Shown here one piece after another: positions 1 through 8,990 of a stretch of DNA of 64,000 bases. The translations under genes and the position numbers were made by a program. Under the pieces are notes generated by a model. It did not search any database. It was not told the DNA's origin and saw only the letters and a program-made list of their open reading frames with translations. The stretch covers positions 28,802 to 92,801 of the forward strand of contig JACNFO010000024.1 in assembly GCA_014384565.1 (NCBI GenBank). The letters are read 5' to 3'. Source of the stretch: Candidatus Pseudothioglobus aerophilus. Its GTDB lineage: Bacteria > Pseudomonadota > Gammaproteobacteria > PS1 > Pseudothioglobaceae. How positions within the stretch are numbered: the first letter of the stretch is position 1; each line of letters starts with the position of its first letter.

Positions 1-125
1 TGGTTGCATGTTCTGGGGCAATTATTTATAAGGAGATGCCAGATCTTGCCTCATTTATTGGTATGGCGTTAATTATCTCAGGCGTGGTTGTGATGCACCT
101 ATTCTCAACATCAATTAAACATTAA
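1..125 (+). CDS. C-terminal end of a small multidrug resistance (SMR/EmrE-like) membrane transporter, cut by the window edge
   Basis: Only the last 40 or so codons are present, read in the frame that ends at the TAA at 123-125. The visible part holds one hydrophobic helix with the pattern DLASFIGMALIISGVVVM followed by a short polar tail. This resembles the fourth transmembrane helix of EmrE/SugE-type SMR exporters, which ends the same way. SMR proteins are small inner-membrane antiporters that export cationic compounds in exchange for protons. An EamA/DMT protein is the main alternative because the families are related. The stop is only 6 bases before the next start, so it may be cotranscribed with the EutA-like gene. 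Confidence 0.6.
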   Translation, partial: VACSGAIIYKEMPDLASFIGMALIISGVVVMHLFSTSIKH

Positions 126-131
126 TTTATT

Positions 132-863
132 ATGACTATAGAATCAAAAAAATATCAAATATCTGATACTTTGAACGAGAGAAGGGATAGGCCATCAGTA
201 GGGCTGATAGTCTTAAATACAGATTTCACCTTTGAGCGTGACTTTGTAAGAATGTACACAGAGCAAAAACCAGACTATGACTTTTATTTCAACCGAATTC
301 ACTTTGCAAACCCTATGACCCCAGAGTCTTTAGCAGCAATTGGCGATGATTTGACTGAAGCTGCAGCACTAATACTTCCTAATTATGATCTCGACCTAGT
401 TGTATTTAATTGCACCTCATCATCATCCATAGTTGGTGATGAGGCAATAGAGCGTGCAATTCATGAAAGCAAGCCGACAGCAAAAGTTCTTTCTACCTCT
501 CAGGCAGTTGTTGCAAATTTTAAGGCGCGAGACTTTAAAAAAATCAGCGTTTTAACGCCTTATAGTGAAGAGGTTTCCTCTCTTTTGAGGGGCTATTTAG
601 AGCGTAATGGTGTTGAAATGGTGTCGTCAATGCATATGGATATGGATGACGACAGAGATGTTGCTATGCTCCCTACCGATGAAATCATTGCAGCAGCAAA
701 GGCAGCAATTCATGAGGATGCGGATGCGATATTTATATCGTGCACAGCAATGAGGTCTGCAGAAATAATTCCTGAAATTGAAGCGGCTATTGGTAAGCCA
801 GTTTTTACTTCAAACCAGGCTACTTTTGATCAAATTTCTCAAATTATAGGCAGTCTTAATTAG
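132..863 (+). CDS. Asp/Glu racemase superfamily protein, EutA / maleate cis-trans isomerase type
   Basis: The 243-residue product has the two-cysteine layout of the aspartate/glutamate racemase superfamily, with Cys94 in VVFNCTSSSS and Cys204 in IFISCTAMRS. The pattern and length fit the arylmalonate decarboxylase / maleate isomerase branch, to which EutA of ectoine utilisation clusters belongs. It is cytosolic, with no signal peptide. It lies beside an Lrp/AsnC regulator and a DoeA/EutD-like hydrolase, which supports a role in ectoine-type catabolism. EutA's exact reaction in such clusters is not settled, so the substrate is inferred only from context. A plain maleate isomerase is the alternative. 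Confidence 0.7.
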   Translation: MTIESKKYQISDTLNERRDRPSVGLIVLNTDFTFERDFVRMYTEQKPDYDFYFNRIHFANPMTPESLAAIGDDLTEAAALILPNYDLDLVVFNCTSSSSIVGDEAIERAIHESKPTAKVLSTSQAVVANFKARDFKKISVLTPYSEEVSSLLRGYLERNGVEMVSSMHMDMDDDRDVAMLPTDEIIAAAKAAIHEDADAIFISCTAMRSAEIIPEIEAAIGKPVFTSNQATFDQISQIIGSLN

Positions 864-911
864 CTAGACCAAAGCATCTTTTAGCCTCGTAAATCGCTGA
901 TTATTATCATT

Positions 912-931
912 AATTCACACAGCAGTGAATT
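912..931. promoter_or_regulatory. Inverted repeat upstream of the Lrp-family regulator (likely operator)
   Basis: A perfect inverted repeat AATTCAC-N6-GTGAATT (7-bp arms) sits 41 bp before the regulator gene, in the only sizeable gap of this cluster. Lrp/AsnC regulators usually bind such symmetric sites in front of their own gene. The sequence is seen directly; binding by this regulator is inference. Confidence 0.45.
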
Positions 932-972
932 TTTTTGGTAAATTAAATCTCCTTTAGAGTGATAATAGCTAA

Positions 973-1476
973 ATGCATAAGCTTGATGAAAGAGACATTC
1001 AAATACTGGTTATTCTTCAGGAAGAGGGAAGAATAACTAAAACTGCTCTTGCAGAAAAACTTAATTTATCACTTACCCCTTCCTGGGATCGACTCCAAAG
1101 ATTAGAGGAGGCTGGGATTATTAAAAGCTATGGCGCAAGACTGTCTTCTTCATTTTTAGATAATTTTCATCTAGTAATTACTGAGGTTGAACTTGAAAGT
1201 CATAAGCAAGGCCAGTTTGCAAGATTTGAAGAGGCTATACTGGGGTTTGATGAAGTGCTCTCATGCTGGTCTGTGGGCGGAGGTCTAGACTACATATTAA
1301 AAGTCCTTGTTAAAGACGTTAATGATTACCAAGAATTCATTAAGAGAGTCTTAAAAGCGGATATTGGTATGAGGCGTTATTTCAGTTATGCAGTCTTAAA
1401 TAAAATCAAAGATACTGATGTTATTCCAGAAGGCTTAATCAAAAAGTCAGACTTAGTGAAGAGAAACCTTACTTAA
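973..1476 (+). CDS. Lrp/AsnC family transcriptional regulator, DoeX-like
   Basis: This 167-residue protein has an N-terminal winged helix-turn-helix (about residues 5-55, LDERDIQILVILQEEGRITK followed by ALAEKLNLSLTPSWDRLQRLEEAG) and a C-terminal RAM domain of the Lrp/AsnC type. Such regulators form octamers that sense amino acids or related compounds. Ectoine degradation clusters in Halomonas and relatives encode a regulator of this family, DoeX, beside the hydrolase gene. Here the gene is convergent with the DoeA-like gene (8-bp overlap of the 3' ends) and follows the EutA-like gene. It probably senses an ectoine breakdown product; the ligand is inferred. Confidence 0.75.
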   Translation: MHKLDERDIQILVILQEEGRITKTALAEKLNLSLTPSWDRLQRLEEAGIIKSYGARLSSSFLDNFHLVITEVELESHKQGQFARFEEAILGFDEVLSCWSVGGGLDYILKVLVKDVNDYQEFIKRVLKADIGMRRYFSYAVLNKIKDTDVIPEGLIKKSDLVKRNLT

Positions 1477-2647
1477 CTAATAGCTTCCTAGGCACATTGG
1501 ATAGGCATTCGCCGCCATTACTTCCAACACGAATACTCTCAGTCATTTCAAAGCCCCAGTCATCAAACCAGATCGCGGGCATAAAATGAAATGTCATGTT
1601 TTCTTCTAAAACTGTTTGATCAGTTCCTCGAAGACTCATTGTGCGCTCGCCCCAGTCAGGTGGGTAACTGCAACCAATAGGGTAGCCGCATCGATTATTT
1701 TTTTCATAGCCATATTTTTTCAGGGTCGCTGTAAAGTTGTCTGAAATCTGAGCGCAGGTATTGCCCGGCTTGAACATCTCGATAGCATTTACAATGCACT
1801 CATTAATTACCTTTTCAATATCTAAGTACTGCTGAGGGGGTGTTCCTAAAAATAAAGTTCTTGAGCAAGGACAGTGATATCTTGCGTACGCTCCTCCAAG
1901 CTCTAAAAACATACCTTCATTATTTTTTAGTGGCTCGTCATTCCATGTCATGTGACAGGCCGCTGCTTCTTCTCCTGCGCCAATAAGAGGAACGAATGAG
2001 GCATAGTCCCCATAATGCCCTTGGTGCCCTTGAACACCTGCGTGATATATTTCAGCAACCAAGTCATTTTTCTTCATTCCAGGCTCTGCCACCTGCATAA
2101 CCCTTTCATAAACTCCTTCAATAACCTTACCTGCACGCTTCATATAAGTAATTTCAGTTTCAGATTTAACGGCTCTTTGCCAGTTTACTAACCCTGTCTG
2201 ATCACTAAAAGTTGCTGCAGGAAGTGAGCTATATAATGACTCTGCGGCTCTAGCAGAGAAGTAATAGTTATCTTTTTCTAGGCCAATTCTTTTATTATGC
2301 AGACCTTTCTCTTTTAGGATAATGGCAAGGAACTCCATTGGATGTCTCTCGGGGCTCATCACATAATCATCTGGATATGAGAGGATATTATTTAACTCAA
2401 GGTCTGTAGTAAGTTCTGCCCCTTTTGCATCAATCCCTCTGCCATACCAAAAAAGACCACCATCTGTTGTAATTACAACGCATTGATGAACATAAAATGA
2501 CCAGCCATCATAACCCGTTAACCAGAACATATTAGCAGGGTCATAAACAATTAAAACTTCTACGTTTAAAGCATTCATAGACTTGCGAGTCTTTAATTGT
2601 CTATCAAGGTACTCCTCTTGAGAAAATCTTCTTCTTTCTTGTTTCAT
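1469..2647 (-). CDS. doeA: Ectoine hydrolase DoeA/EutD-like protein (M24 peptidase fold)
   Basis: The 392-residue protein has a creatinase-like N-terminal domain and an M24 'pita-bread' C-terminal domain. In the M24 core His232 (ACHMTWNDEPL) is kept, but the usual metal-binding aspartates are replaced: the block reads FLELGGAYARYHCPCSRT, with Glu249 where a metalloenzyme has Asp. Loss of the metal site is a known feature of EutD/DoeA, which open the ectoine ring to N-acetyl-diaminobutyrate. A clear AGGAG ribosome site precedes the ATG. It follows the PLP enzyme gene by 18 bp and is probably cotranscribed with it. No DoeB/EutE deacetylase is present in the window, so the substrate is likely but not proven. 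Confidence 0.75.
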   Translation of the reverse strand: MKQERRRFSQEEYLDRQLKTRKSMNALNVEVLIVYDPANMFWLTGYDGWSFYVHQCVVITTDGGLFWYGRGIDAKGAELTTDLELNNILSYPDDYVMSPERHPMEFLAIILKEKGLHNKRIGLEKDNYYFSARAAESLYSSLPAATFSDQTGLVNWQRAVKSETEITYMKRAGKVIEGVYERVMQVAEPGMKKNDLVAEIYHAGVQGHQGHYGDYASFVPLIGAGEEAAACHMTWNDEPLKNNEGMFLELGGAYARYHCPCSRTLFLGTPPQQYLDIEKVINECIVNAIEMFKPGNTCAQISDNFTATLKKYGYEKNNRCGYPIGCSYPPDWGERTMSLRGTDQTVLEENMTFHFMPAIWFDDWGFEMTESIRVGSNGGECLSNVPRKLLVK

Positions 2648-2665
2648 TGTATTCTCCTAAAATTC

Positions 2666-3859
2666 TTAAGAAATTTCTTTAAATGCCTGCTCTAAATCAG
2701 CAATCAAATCCTCTACATCCTCAATTCCAGTTGAGTATCTGACTAAGCCTTCAGGTATTCCAGCAGCCTTTCGCTCCTCTGCGCTACACTCTACATGACT
2801 TGTCGTTAATGGAGGACCAACTACCGTTTCAACGCATCCCAAATTAGCCGCCATATGAGCATATTTAAGTTTTGGTAAAAATTTCTTAATTGAATCTAGA
2901 CCACCTTTAACAGAAAAACTTAACATTCCGCCGTATCCACCATTCATTTGCTCTTTAGCTATCTCATGAGCTGGATGAGACTCTAAGCCAGGATAGTTAA
3001 CCTGATCAACCAAAGGATGATTTTCTAAGAACGTTGCAATTAACATAGCGCTTTCATTTTGTCTTTCAACTCGAAGCTTTAATGTTTTCATACCTCTTAG
3101 GAGGCTATAGGCGTCCATTGGGGCTAAAGTAGCACCGTTTATTTCACGGTAATGATAAACTTTCTTAACTAAGTCTTTATTCCCACAAATAACTCCTCCA
3201 AGAGCATCTGCGTGACCCCCTAGGTACTTAGAGGCAGAATGCAGCGTAATGTCAGCACCAAGCGCAAGCGGACTTTGATTGATTGGAGTTGCAAATGTGT
3301 TGTCAACAACGACAAGTGCGCCTACTTTTTTAGCTGCCACGCTTAAGCGTTTGATGTCAGTAATTTTAATGGTTGGATTGGTTGGCGTTTCTAAATATAA
3401 CACCTTGCAGCCTTTAGCAATTTCACTTTCTATTTGCTCATAATTACCTGTTTCACAAAGGCTAACATCAATATTAAGTGGCGGTAAAAATTCATTAAAA
3501 ATGACATTTGTGCCCCCATAACTATCCTTGATTGAGACAATGCGGTCGCCAGGCTTTAAAAAGGTTGCCAAGGTATTACTAATTGCCGCCATTCCTGAGG
3601 AGAAGCTAGTTGCTGCTTCAGCGCCTTCAAGTTCTTTTACTTTGTCCTCAAAAGCGCGTACTGTTGGGTTCGTATTTCGAGAGTATATATGGCCTTCAGC
3701 TTCACCTAGGGCAACTTTATGCCAAGTATCAATATCTTTGTAGGCAAATGAAACGCTATGGACGACTGGTACTTGAGTTGAGCGCTCATATAGTTCGTGC
3801 TCTTGCTCTCCACCCCAAATACTTTGAGTTGATTGACCGATGTGTTTTTTTTCAAGCAT
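2666..3859 (-). CDS. Cystathionine gamma-synthase / gamma-lyase family PLP enzyme
   Basis: A 397-residue Cys/Met metabolism PLP-dependent enzyme of normal length for the family. PLP would bind Lys211 in HSASKYLGGHADALGG; the substrate-side motif SRNTNPTVRAFEDKVKELEG lies at about 60-79 and DNTFATP at 186-192. The family includes cystathionine gamma-synthase, cystathionine gamma-lyase and methionine gamma-lyase, and sequence alone does not separate them here. An AGAGG ribosome site precedes the ATG. The gene is the first of a two-gene unit with the DoeA-like hydrolase, so it may act on a four-carbon amino acid from ectoine breakdown rather than in methionine synthesis. That is inference. Confidence 0.8.
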   Translation of the reverse strand: MLEKKHIGQSTQSIWGGEQEHELYERSTQVPVVHSVSFAYKDIDTWHKVALGEAEGHIYSRNTNPTVRAFEDKVKELEGAEAATSFSSGMAAISNTLATFLKPGDRIVSIKDSYGGTNVIFNEFLPPLNIDVSLCETGNYEQIESEIAKGCKVLYLETPTNPTIKITDIKRLSVAAKKVGALVVVDNTFATPINQSPLALGADITLHSASKYLGGHADALGGVICGNKDLVKKVYHYREINGATLAPMDAYSLLRGMKTLKLRVERQNESAMLIATFLENHPLVDQVNYPGLESHPAHEIAKEQMNGGYGGMLSFSVKGGLDSIKKFLPKLKYAHMAANLGCVETVVGPPLTTSHVECSAEERKAAGIPEGLVRYSTGIEDVEDLIADLEQAFKEIS

Positions 3860-4048
3860 AAGTAACCTCTTATAGTTGCGTTGAGTATAAAAAAAAATGA
3901 TAATAAATCACTTAAATCCTATTTTCAAGGCAGCGCTTAATAAGCCTTTATCTTGATAAAAATTATTATACATCCACTTCGATGCTTTTGACAATCTTGA
4001 ATTTTATATTGATCGAAATTTCAATAAACTTAGAGCAGTAAATAAATA

Positions 4049-4090
4049 TTGCTAAATTAATAGTTTCTGCTATATTGCAAGTCTGCAATA
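4049..4090 (+). promoter_or_regulatory. Candidate promoter and overlapping operator of the EamA transporter gene
   Basis: A -35-like TTGCTA (4049-4054) and a -10-like TATATT (4071-4076) are 16 bp apart. A perfect inverted repeat TATTGCA-AGTC-TGCAATA (4073-4090) overlaps the -10 and the expected start point, the classic place for a repressor. The 255-bp gap that holds it (3860-4114) otherwise shows no gene. Confidence 0.4.
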
Positions 4091-4114
4091 CACCACATTC
4101 AGCTCTTTAAAACT

Positions 4115-5062
4115 ATGAGTATATCTACCTCAATAGAGTCAACTGACAACAAAACAACAATTGTTAAGTCTAACTTTCTTTGTGTGTTTTCTATACTTCT
4201 TTTTGCAACGGGCTTTCCTGCTGCTGAATATTTATTAAAGGACTGGGATGTTGTTAGTGTAATTACAGCTCGAAATGTTTTTTCCTTTATTTTAATTTTT
4301 ATAATTTGGTTATTTATTGAAGGAATACAAAAAGTCAAATCTGCTAAATGGTTAAAGGGTTTTTTAATAGGCTTATCAGGATTTGGAATTGGGGCTTTTT
4401 TAATCCTTATGCTTCAATCATTAACAACACCAGTAATCGCAGCACTGGCGGTAGCCACAATGCCAGTTTTTGCTGTGAGTTTGGAGATGCTTCTTGATGG
4501 ACGCAAAATGACATTATGGTTTTTCTTTGGTGTCGTTCTAGTATTGCTTGGTGGCTATATTGCTTCAGGCGCCTCACTAAGAGAGGATAATGTTGGCATA
4601 GCTGCTCTCATAGGAATTATTGGAGTTGCATTATTTGCATGGGGCTCCAGAGCAACAGTCAAAAGCCTTCCTGGCATGTCTAATCTAGGTCAAACAGCAG
4701 TCACATCTTCTGGTATGGCGGGGCTATCAATATTCTTATATTTTGTCTGTAGTGTATTTTTTGATTTAACTAATGCTACGTCAATTATTACTATTGAGCA
4801 TTTAGGCTTAGTGCTTATCTACGCTTGGCTTGGGTTGGGAATTTCTCAAATTTTCTGGATAAAGGCTGTTAGTCAACTCGGAATTGGTTTGGCGTCATTT
4901 CATTTAAATGCTGTTCCATTCTACGTCATGTTTATGCTGTTTCTTCTTGGTGATAGCTGGATATGGCACCAAGCATTTGGAGCTTTAATCGTTATTTCTG
5001 GGGTTATATTAGCTCAACAAAAGTCTTCAAAGAAAAAAGCAGAATTTTTTGAGTTACCTTAG
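4115..5062 (+). CDS. EamA/DMT superfamily inner-membrane transporter (RhaT/YdcZ-like permease)
   Basis: The 315-residue protein is almost entirely hydrophobic, with about ten transmembrane helices arranged as two EamA repeats (about residues 22-150 and 165-305). Members export or import amino acids and other metabolites across the inner membrane; substrate cannot be read from sequence. The start is the ATG that follows the promoter-like region by about 30 bp. Its 3' end overlaps that of the convergent prmC by 9 bp. It neighbours the ectoine-type genes but is divergent from them, so a shared function is only possible. Confidence 0.8.
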   Translation: MSISTSIESTDNKTTIVKSNFLCVFSILLFATGFPAAEYLLKDWDVVSVITARNVFSFILIFIIWLFIEGIQKVKSAKWLKGFLIGLSGFGIGAFLILMLQSLTTPVIAALAVATMPVFAVSLEMLLDGRKMTLWFFFGVVLVLLGGYIASGASLREDNVGIAALIGIIGVALFAWGSRATVKSLPGMSNLGQTAVTSSGMAGLSIFLYFVCSVFFDLTNATSIITIEHLGLVLIYAWLGLGISQIFWIKAVSQLGIGLASFHLNAVPFYVMFMLFLLGDSWIWHQAFGALIVISGVILAQQKSSKKKAEFFELP

Positions 5063-5848
5063 TTCTGCAAGGATTGCCCTATCGAGCTTATTGAGGTCTT
5101 TAAATGTTTTGATATTTGTAAAAGACTCTTCTAGTAACTTAATAATTCTATCCTTTTGGTCATATCCGTGCTCAAGCAGTAAATATCCACCAATGTTAAG
5201 AAATTCTGTTGATTTGGTGATGATTTCTCTGATGTCATTAAGCCCATCATCGCCTGAGACTAAGGCCTCAATAGGTTCATATTTTAAATCTTCTAAGTGC
5301 GGGTCATGCTCCTTAATATACGGCGGGTTACTGACAATTAAATCAAATTTTGAAAGAGGTAATGGGTCAAACCAGCTGCCACAATAAAAATCAATACCTT
5401 TAGTTGAATTGAGTTTGGCAATATTCAGCGCATCAATCGACTGATCAGTGGCTGAAATCTTCCATTTTGGACACTTTTCAGAAAGAGTTATGGCTATTAT
5501 GCCGCTTCCAGTTCCTAGGTCTAGTAAGCTTATTTTTTTATTTGTATCAAACGTATCAAGTGCAATGTCGATTAATAGCTCTGTTTCGGGTCTTGGAATT
5601 AAAGTTGCAGGTGAGACTATAAAATCAAGATCATAAAATCCTTGAGTGCCTTTGAGATAGGCAAAAGGCTTGCCATTACTTCTTTGCTTAATTAAACTAT
5701 CGAGTGTTTTCAGTTCTGCATTATTTAGCTCATAATCCTGATTTGAAAACAACTGCTCTTTAGTTTGATCAAGTGCTAAACATAAGAGTTTTAATATATC
5801 TTTGACATCAATCTTAAGATAGTCTTTAGTCGATTTTCTTATAGACAT
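5054..5848 (-). CDS. prmC: Peptide chain release factor N5-glutamine methyltransferase PrmC (HemK)
   Basis: PrmC uses SAM to methylate the glutamine of the GGQ motif in release factors RF1 and RF2, needed for efficient termination. The 264-residue protein shows the PrmC N-terminal helical domain, the SAM-binding motif LLDLGTGSGIIA (about 108-119) and the diagnostic NPPY at 174-177. Length is normal. In many bacteria prmC follows prfA; here it stands alone between a transporter gene and trmL. Confidence 0.93.
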   Translation of the reverse strand: MSIRKSTKDYLKIDVKDILKLLCLALDQTKEQLFSNQDYELNNAELKTLDSLIKQRSNGKPFAYLKGTQGFYDLDFIVSPATLIPRPETELLIDIALDTFDTNKKISLLDLGTGSGIIAITLSEKCPKWKISATDQSIDALNIAKLNSTKGIDFYCGSWFDPLPLSKFDLIVSNPPYIKEHDPHLEDLKYEPIEALVSGDDGLNDIREIITKSTEFLNIGGYLLLEHGYDQKDRIIKLLEESFTNIKTFKDLNKLDRAILAELR

Positions 5849-5991
5849 GGAGTAAATTTAGGTTGCTTGAGATTGTAAAAAGCTTCTAATTTCTATGTAA
5901 TATTTCATTTTTAATATTATATCAACAAGCGAGTTTTGGTAATTAGTTTATGTTCTATGGGATGATAATGTTATTTGTGAAAAGTAGCTGT

Positions 5992-6441
5992 ATGTTAAAT
6001 TTAGTTTTATACCAACCCGAGATACCCAGTAACACAGGAAGTCTAATACGTTTGTCAGCAAATATGGGTGCAAATCTTCACCTTATAAAGCCTTATGGAT
6101 TTGAGATTAATGATAAGCGCTTAAGACGAGCTGGGCTTGACTATAAAGAGTTAGCTCAGGTTTATGAATATGAAAATTTTGATGACTACTTAGACAAAGC
6201 CAACCCAGCTAAGCTCTATTTTGTAAGTACAAAAGTGAGTAGAAGCTATGCTGACGTTAAATACCACAGTGATGATTCATTTCTATTTGGCTCTGAAACT
6301 AAGGGCCTTCCAAAGGAGATAATGGGTGAATATGAAGGGATAACTCTTCCTATGCAAAAAGGCTCGAGAAGTCTAAATCTTTCAAATTGTGTTTCAATCG
6401 TAGCTTATGAGGCCTGGAGGCAGATTGGATTTATTAATTAA
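5992..6441 (+). CDS. trmL: tRNA (cytidine(34)-2'-O)-methyltransferase TrmL (SPOUT family)
   Basis: TrmL methylates the wobble nucleotide of tRNA-Leu isoacceptors. The protein carries the SpoU/SPOUT knot motifs: PEIPSNTGSLIRLSAN near the N-terminus, FGSETKGLPKE in the middle and LNLSNCVSIVAYE at the C-terminus. The open frame extends upstream to an ATG at 5950, but TrmL proteins begin right before LVLYQPEIPSNTG, so the ATG at 5992 is preferred (149 residues). Its 3' end faces fmt with an 11-bp gap. Confidence 0.9.
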   Translation: MLNLVLYQPEIPSNTGSLIRLSANMGANLHLIKPYGFEINDKRLRRAGLDYKELAQVYEYENFDDYLDKANPAKLYFVSTKVSRSYADVKYHSDDSFLFGSETKGLPKEIMGEYEGITLPMQKGSRSLNLSNCVSIVAYEAWRQIGFIN

Positions 6442-6452
6442 GGGTATATTTT

Positions 6453-7382
6453 TTAGCTTAGCTCAAGTAATTGGTAAGCATTATTAAAGTCTTTAATTGA
6501 AACTTCATTTTTTCCAGCAAGCTGGACTTTCTTGAGGCTTAAAACGCCATTTCCAGTTGCAATATAGCAAGCGTCCTTGCTTTGCTTAATGACTGTTCCT
6601 GGGGTTTTTGAGGATTCATGTTGAACTTCTTCAGCCTCTATAATTCTAATTACTTTGCTTTCAAATTGTTTAGCTTTTGCATTAGTTTGAGCTATAGGAC
6701 GAGGATTAAAAGCTCTAACCATTAGGCTTATATTTTTTGCACTTTGATACCAGTCTATTTGAGACTCTCTTTTCACAATCTTTTTTGCATAAATCGCGTC
6801 CTTATCATTTTGAGGTGTAGCCTTTAATTGCTTTAATTGATTTAAAGCATTAAAGATTAATTTAGCCCCAATGATTGATAAAGAGTCCGTCAGTGATTGA
6901 GAAGTCTCATTGCTATCAATTAAATATTTTTGTGTAAGTAAAACATCTCCAGTGTCCAGTCCTTCATTCATTTGCATTATTGAAATTCCAGTTTCTTTAT
7001 CACCTGCAAGGATTGCTCTTTCGATAGGGGCAGCTCCCCTCCATCTTGGTAGGAGAGATGCATGAATATTAAGACATCCATACTTTGGAGCTTTAAGTAC
7101 ATTACTTGAAAGTATTTGGCCATAAGCTGCGACCACCATGATATCTGGGTTTAGTGAGGAAAGTATTTTTTGGTTTTGTTCACTACTGAAATCTTCAGGC
7201 TGAATGACTCGCAAGTTATTTTCTTCTGCGTATAGTTTGACTGGGCAAGCTGATAAAACCTTTCCTCTACCTTTTGGCCTATCAGGCTGGCAATATACCC
7301 CAATTATCTCGTGTTCAGATTTATGAAGAATGGCTAGAGATTCGACGGCAAATTTAGGGGTTCCTGCAAAAACTATGCGCAT
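6453..7382 (-). CDS. fmt: Methionyl-tRNA formyltransferase
   Basis: Fmt formylates the initiator Met-tRNA using 10-formyltetrahydrofolate. The 309-residue protein has the formyltransferase domain with the catalytic His107 in NIHASLLPRWRGAAPI and the PDRPKGRG loop near 33-40, then the OB-fold C-terminal domain (about 205-309). Its ATG overlaps the last base of argH, so the two genes are translationally linked. The usual partner def (peptide deformylase) is not adjacent here. Confidence 0.96.
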   Translation of the reverse strand: MRIVFAGTPKFAVESLAILHKSEHEIIGVYCQPDRPKGRGKVLSACPVKLYAEENNLRVIQPEDFSSEQNQKILSSLNPDIMVVAAYGQILSSNVLKAPKYGCLNIHASLLPRWRGAAPIERAILAGDKETGISIMQMNEGLDTGDVLLTQKYLIDSNETSQSLTDSLSIIGAKLIFNALNQLKQLKATPQNDKDAIYAKKIVKRESQIDWYQSAKNISLMVRAFNPRPIAQTNAKAKQFESKVIRIIEAEEVQHESSKTPGTVIKQSKDACYIATGNGVLSLKKVQLAGKNEVSIKDFNNAYQLLELS

Positions 7383-8767
7383 TACTTAATGGATTTTCGC
7401 CCTGCTTTAATGGCAATTGAAATTTGTCTTGGAGAGGTTCCACCTAGATGATTTCGCGAGTTAATAGAGCCTTCCAGAGAGATTACATCAAAAATATCTT
7501 CTTCAATTAATGAGTTAAAATTTTTGAGCTCATCAATTGAAAGTTCACTCAAGTCTTTACCTTCTTTGATTCCATAAGAGACAGCCTTACCAACAACACC
7601 ATGTGCATCTCTAAAAGCTAAACCCTTCTTTACAAGATAATCCGCCAAATCTGTTGCAGTTGTATAACCTTTAAGAGCAGATTGATACATATTTTCTTTA
7701 TTAGCTTTGATCGTTGGAACCATATCAGCAAACACACGAAGACAAGAATAAATAGTTTCAACACTATCAAATAGCGGCTCTTTATCTTCCTGGTTATCCT
7801 TATTGTATGCCAATGGCTGGCCTTTCATTATTGTTAATAATGAAATTAAATTACCAGTTACTCGGCCTGTCTTACCGCGCACTAATTCTGGAACATCTGG
7901 ATTTTTCTTTTGAGGCATAATAGACGAGCCCGTGCAAAAGCTATCAGGTAGAGATATAAATTCAAATTGTGCGCTAGACCACAGAATTAGCTCTTCAGAA
8001 AACCTTGAAAGATGCATCATAATTAGACTCGCATTTGAAGCAAACTCAATCGCAAAATCGCGGTCACTGACAGCATCAATCGAGTTTAAGCTTATTTGCT
8101 CAAATCCTAAAAGTTCAGCAGTACGTTCGCGATTAATTGGATAACTAGTTCCCGCAAGAGCAGCACTCCCTAATGGCATTGTATTAATTCTTTTAAAGCT
8201 CTCTTGCAGGCGCTCACGATCTCGCTTGAGCATCTCAAAATAGGCCAGTAAATGATGGCCAAAGCTAATTGGCTGAGCAGCTTGAAGGTGAGTATAGCCA
8301 GGCATAATCGTTGCTTTTTCTTGTTCTGCAAGATCAAGAAGAGCATTTAAAAGTTTTTCTAACTCTTTTGTAATTAGCCGTACTTGATCTCTAAGGTAGA
8401 GCCTAATGTCAGTCGCAACTTGATCATTTCGAGAGCGACCAGTATGAAGTTTTTTCCCTGAATCTCCGCAAATTTCAGTTAACCTTGATTCGATATTCAT
8501 GTGAACATCTTCCAGTTCAACTGACCAGTTAAATTGATCATTAACTATTTCATCTTTGACTTTATCAAGACCTTCAAGAATTTGTTTTAGCTCAGTGCTT
8601 GAAAGGACATTAACTTCACAGAGCATTGTCGCATGAGCAATAGAGCCCTCAATGTCATAGAGGGCAAGAACTTTATCAAAAGTAACAGAGGCGCCAAAAA
8701 TTTTGACAAATTCATCTGTTGGCTGATTAAAGCGCCCACCCCATAAATGATTTTTTTTAGACTTCAT
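7382..8767 (-). CDS. argH: Argininosuccinate lyase
   Basis: ArgH splits argininosuccinate into arginine and fumarate, the last step of arginine synthesis. The 461-residue protein is full length and shows the fumarase/lyase signature [12 protein letters not shown] at 280-291 with the catalytic Ser in the flexible loop, and TGRSRNDQ at 109-116. It is the first gene of an argH-fmt unit. Its start lies 223 bp from the divergent hemC start, so the shared intergenic region must hold both promoters. Confidence 0.97.
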   Translation of the reverse strand: MKSKKNHLWGGRFNQPTDEFVKIFGASVTFDKVLALYDIEGSIAHATMLCEVNVLSSTELKQILEGLDKVKDEIVNDQFNWSVELEDVHMNIESRLTEICGDSGKKLHTGRSRNDQVATDIRLYLRDQVRLITKELEKLLNALLDLAEQEKATIMPGYTHLQAAQPISFGHHLLAYFEMLKRDRERLQESFKRINTMPLGSAALAGTSYPINRERTAELLGFEQISLNSIDAVSDRDFAIEFASNASLIMMHLSRFSEELILWSSAQFEFISLPDSFCTGSSIMPQKKNPDVPELVRGKTGRVTGNLISLLTIMKGQPLAYNKDNQEDKEPLFDSVETIYSCLRVFADMVPTIKANKENMYQSALKGYTTATDLADYLVKKGLAFRDAHGVVGKAVSYGIKEGKDLSELSIDELKNFNSLIEEDIFDVISLEGSINSRNHLGGTSPRQISIAIKAGRKSIK

Positions 8768-8874
8768 AGTTCAATTTACTCTGTCATTAATACGAATTTC
8801 AATAACTGCACATTATTCCACTATATAGGCGATAAGTTACTGAAAATAATATAAAAACCTTTTTTAGGTGAGTA

Positions 8875-8903
8875 TTGATTACTAAAAATATATTTTTTAT
8901 CAT
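8875..8903 (+). promoter_or_regulatory. Candidate sigma-70 promoter of hemC
   Basis: TTGATT (8875-8880) and TATCAT (8898-8903) are separated by 17 bp, giving an expected start near 8910. A short hairpin TTGGC-AAAA-GCCAA (8914-8927) would lie at the 5' end of the message. The rest of the argH-hemC gap shows nothing else recognisable. Confidence 0.4.
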
Positions 8904-8990
8904 CATAATATAATTGGCAAAAGCCAACATTGTTAATAAACACCCGATAAAATATTGTTGGTAGTAAATTGAATTGGAGACATTATCACA

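Noticed and set aside
3528..3861. Two overlapping plus-strand frames inside the PLP enzyme gene
   Set aside because: Both are antisense to conserved PLP-enzyme motifs.
3988..4010. Promoter from a perfect TTGACA followed by TATATT
   Set aside because: The spacing is only 11 bp, too short for sigma-70; the pair at 4049-4076 is preferred.
5049..5387. 112-residue plus-strand frame inside prmC
   Set aside because: Lies antisense to the methyltransferase core and its composition looks like a reverse-frame shadow.
8914..8927. Terminator in the argH-hemC gap
   Set aside because: The hairpin TTGGC-AAAA-GCCAA has no following T run and lies between divergent starts.
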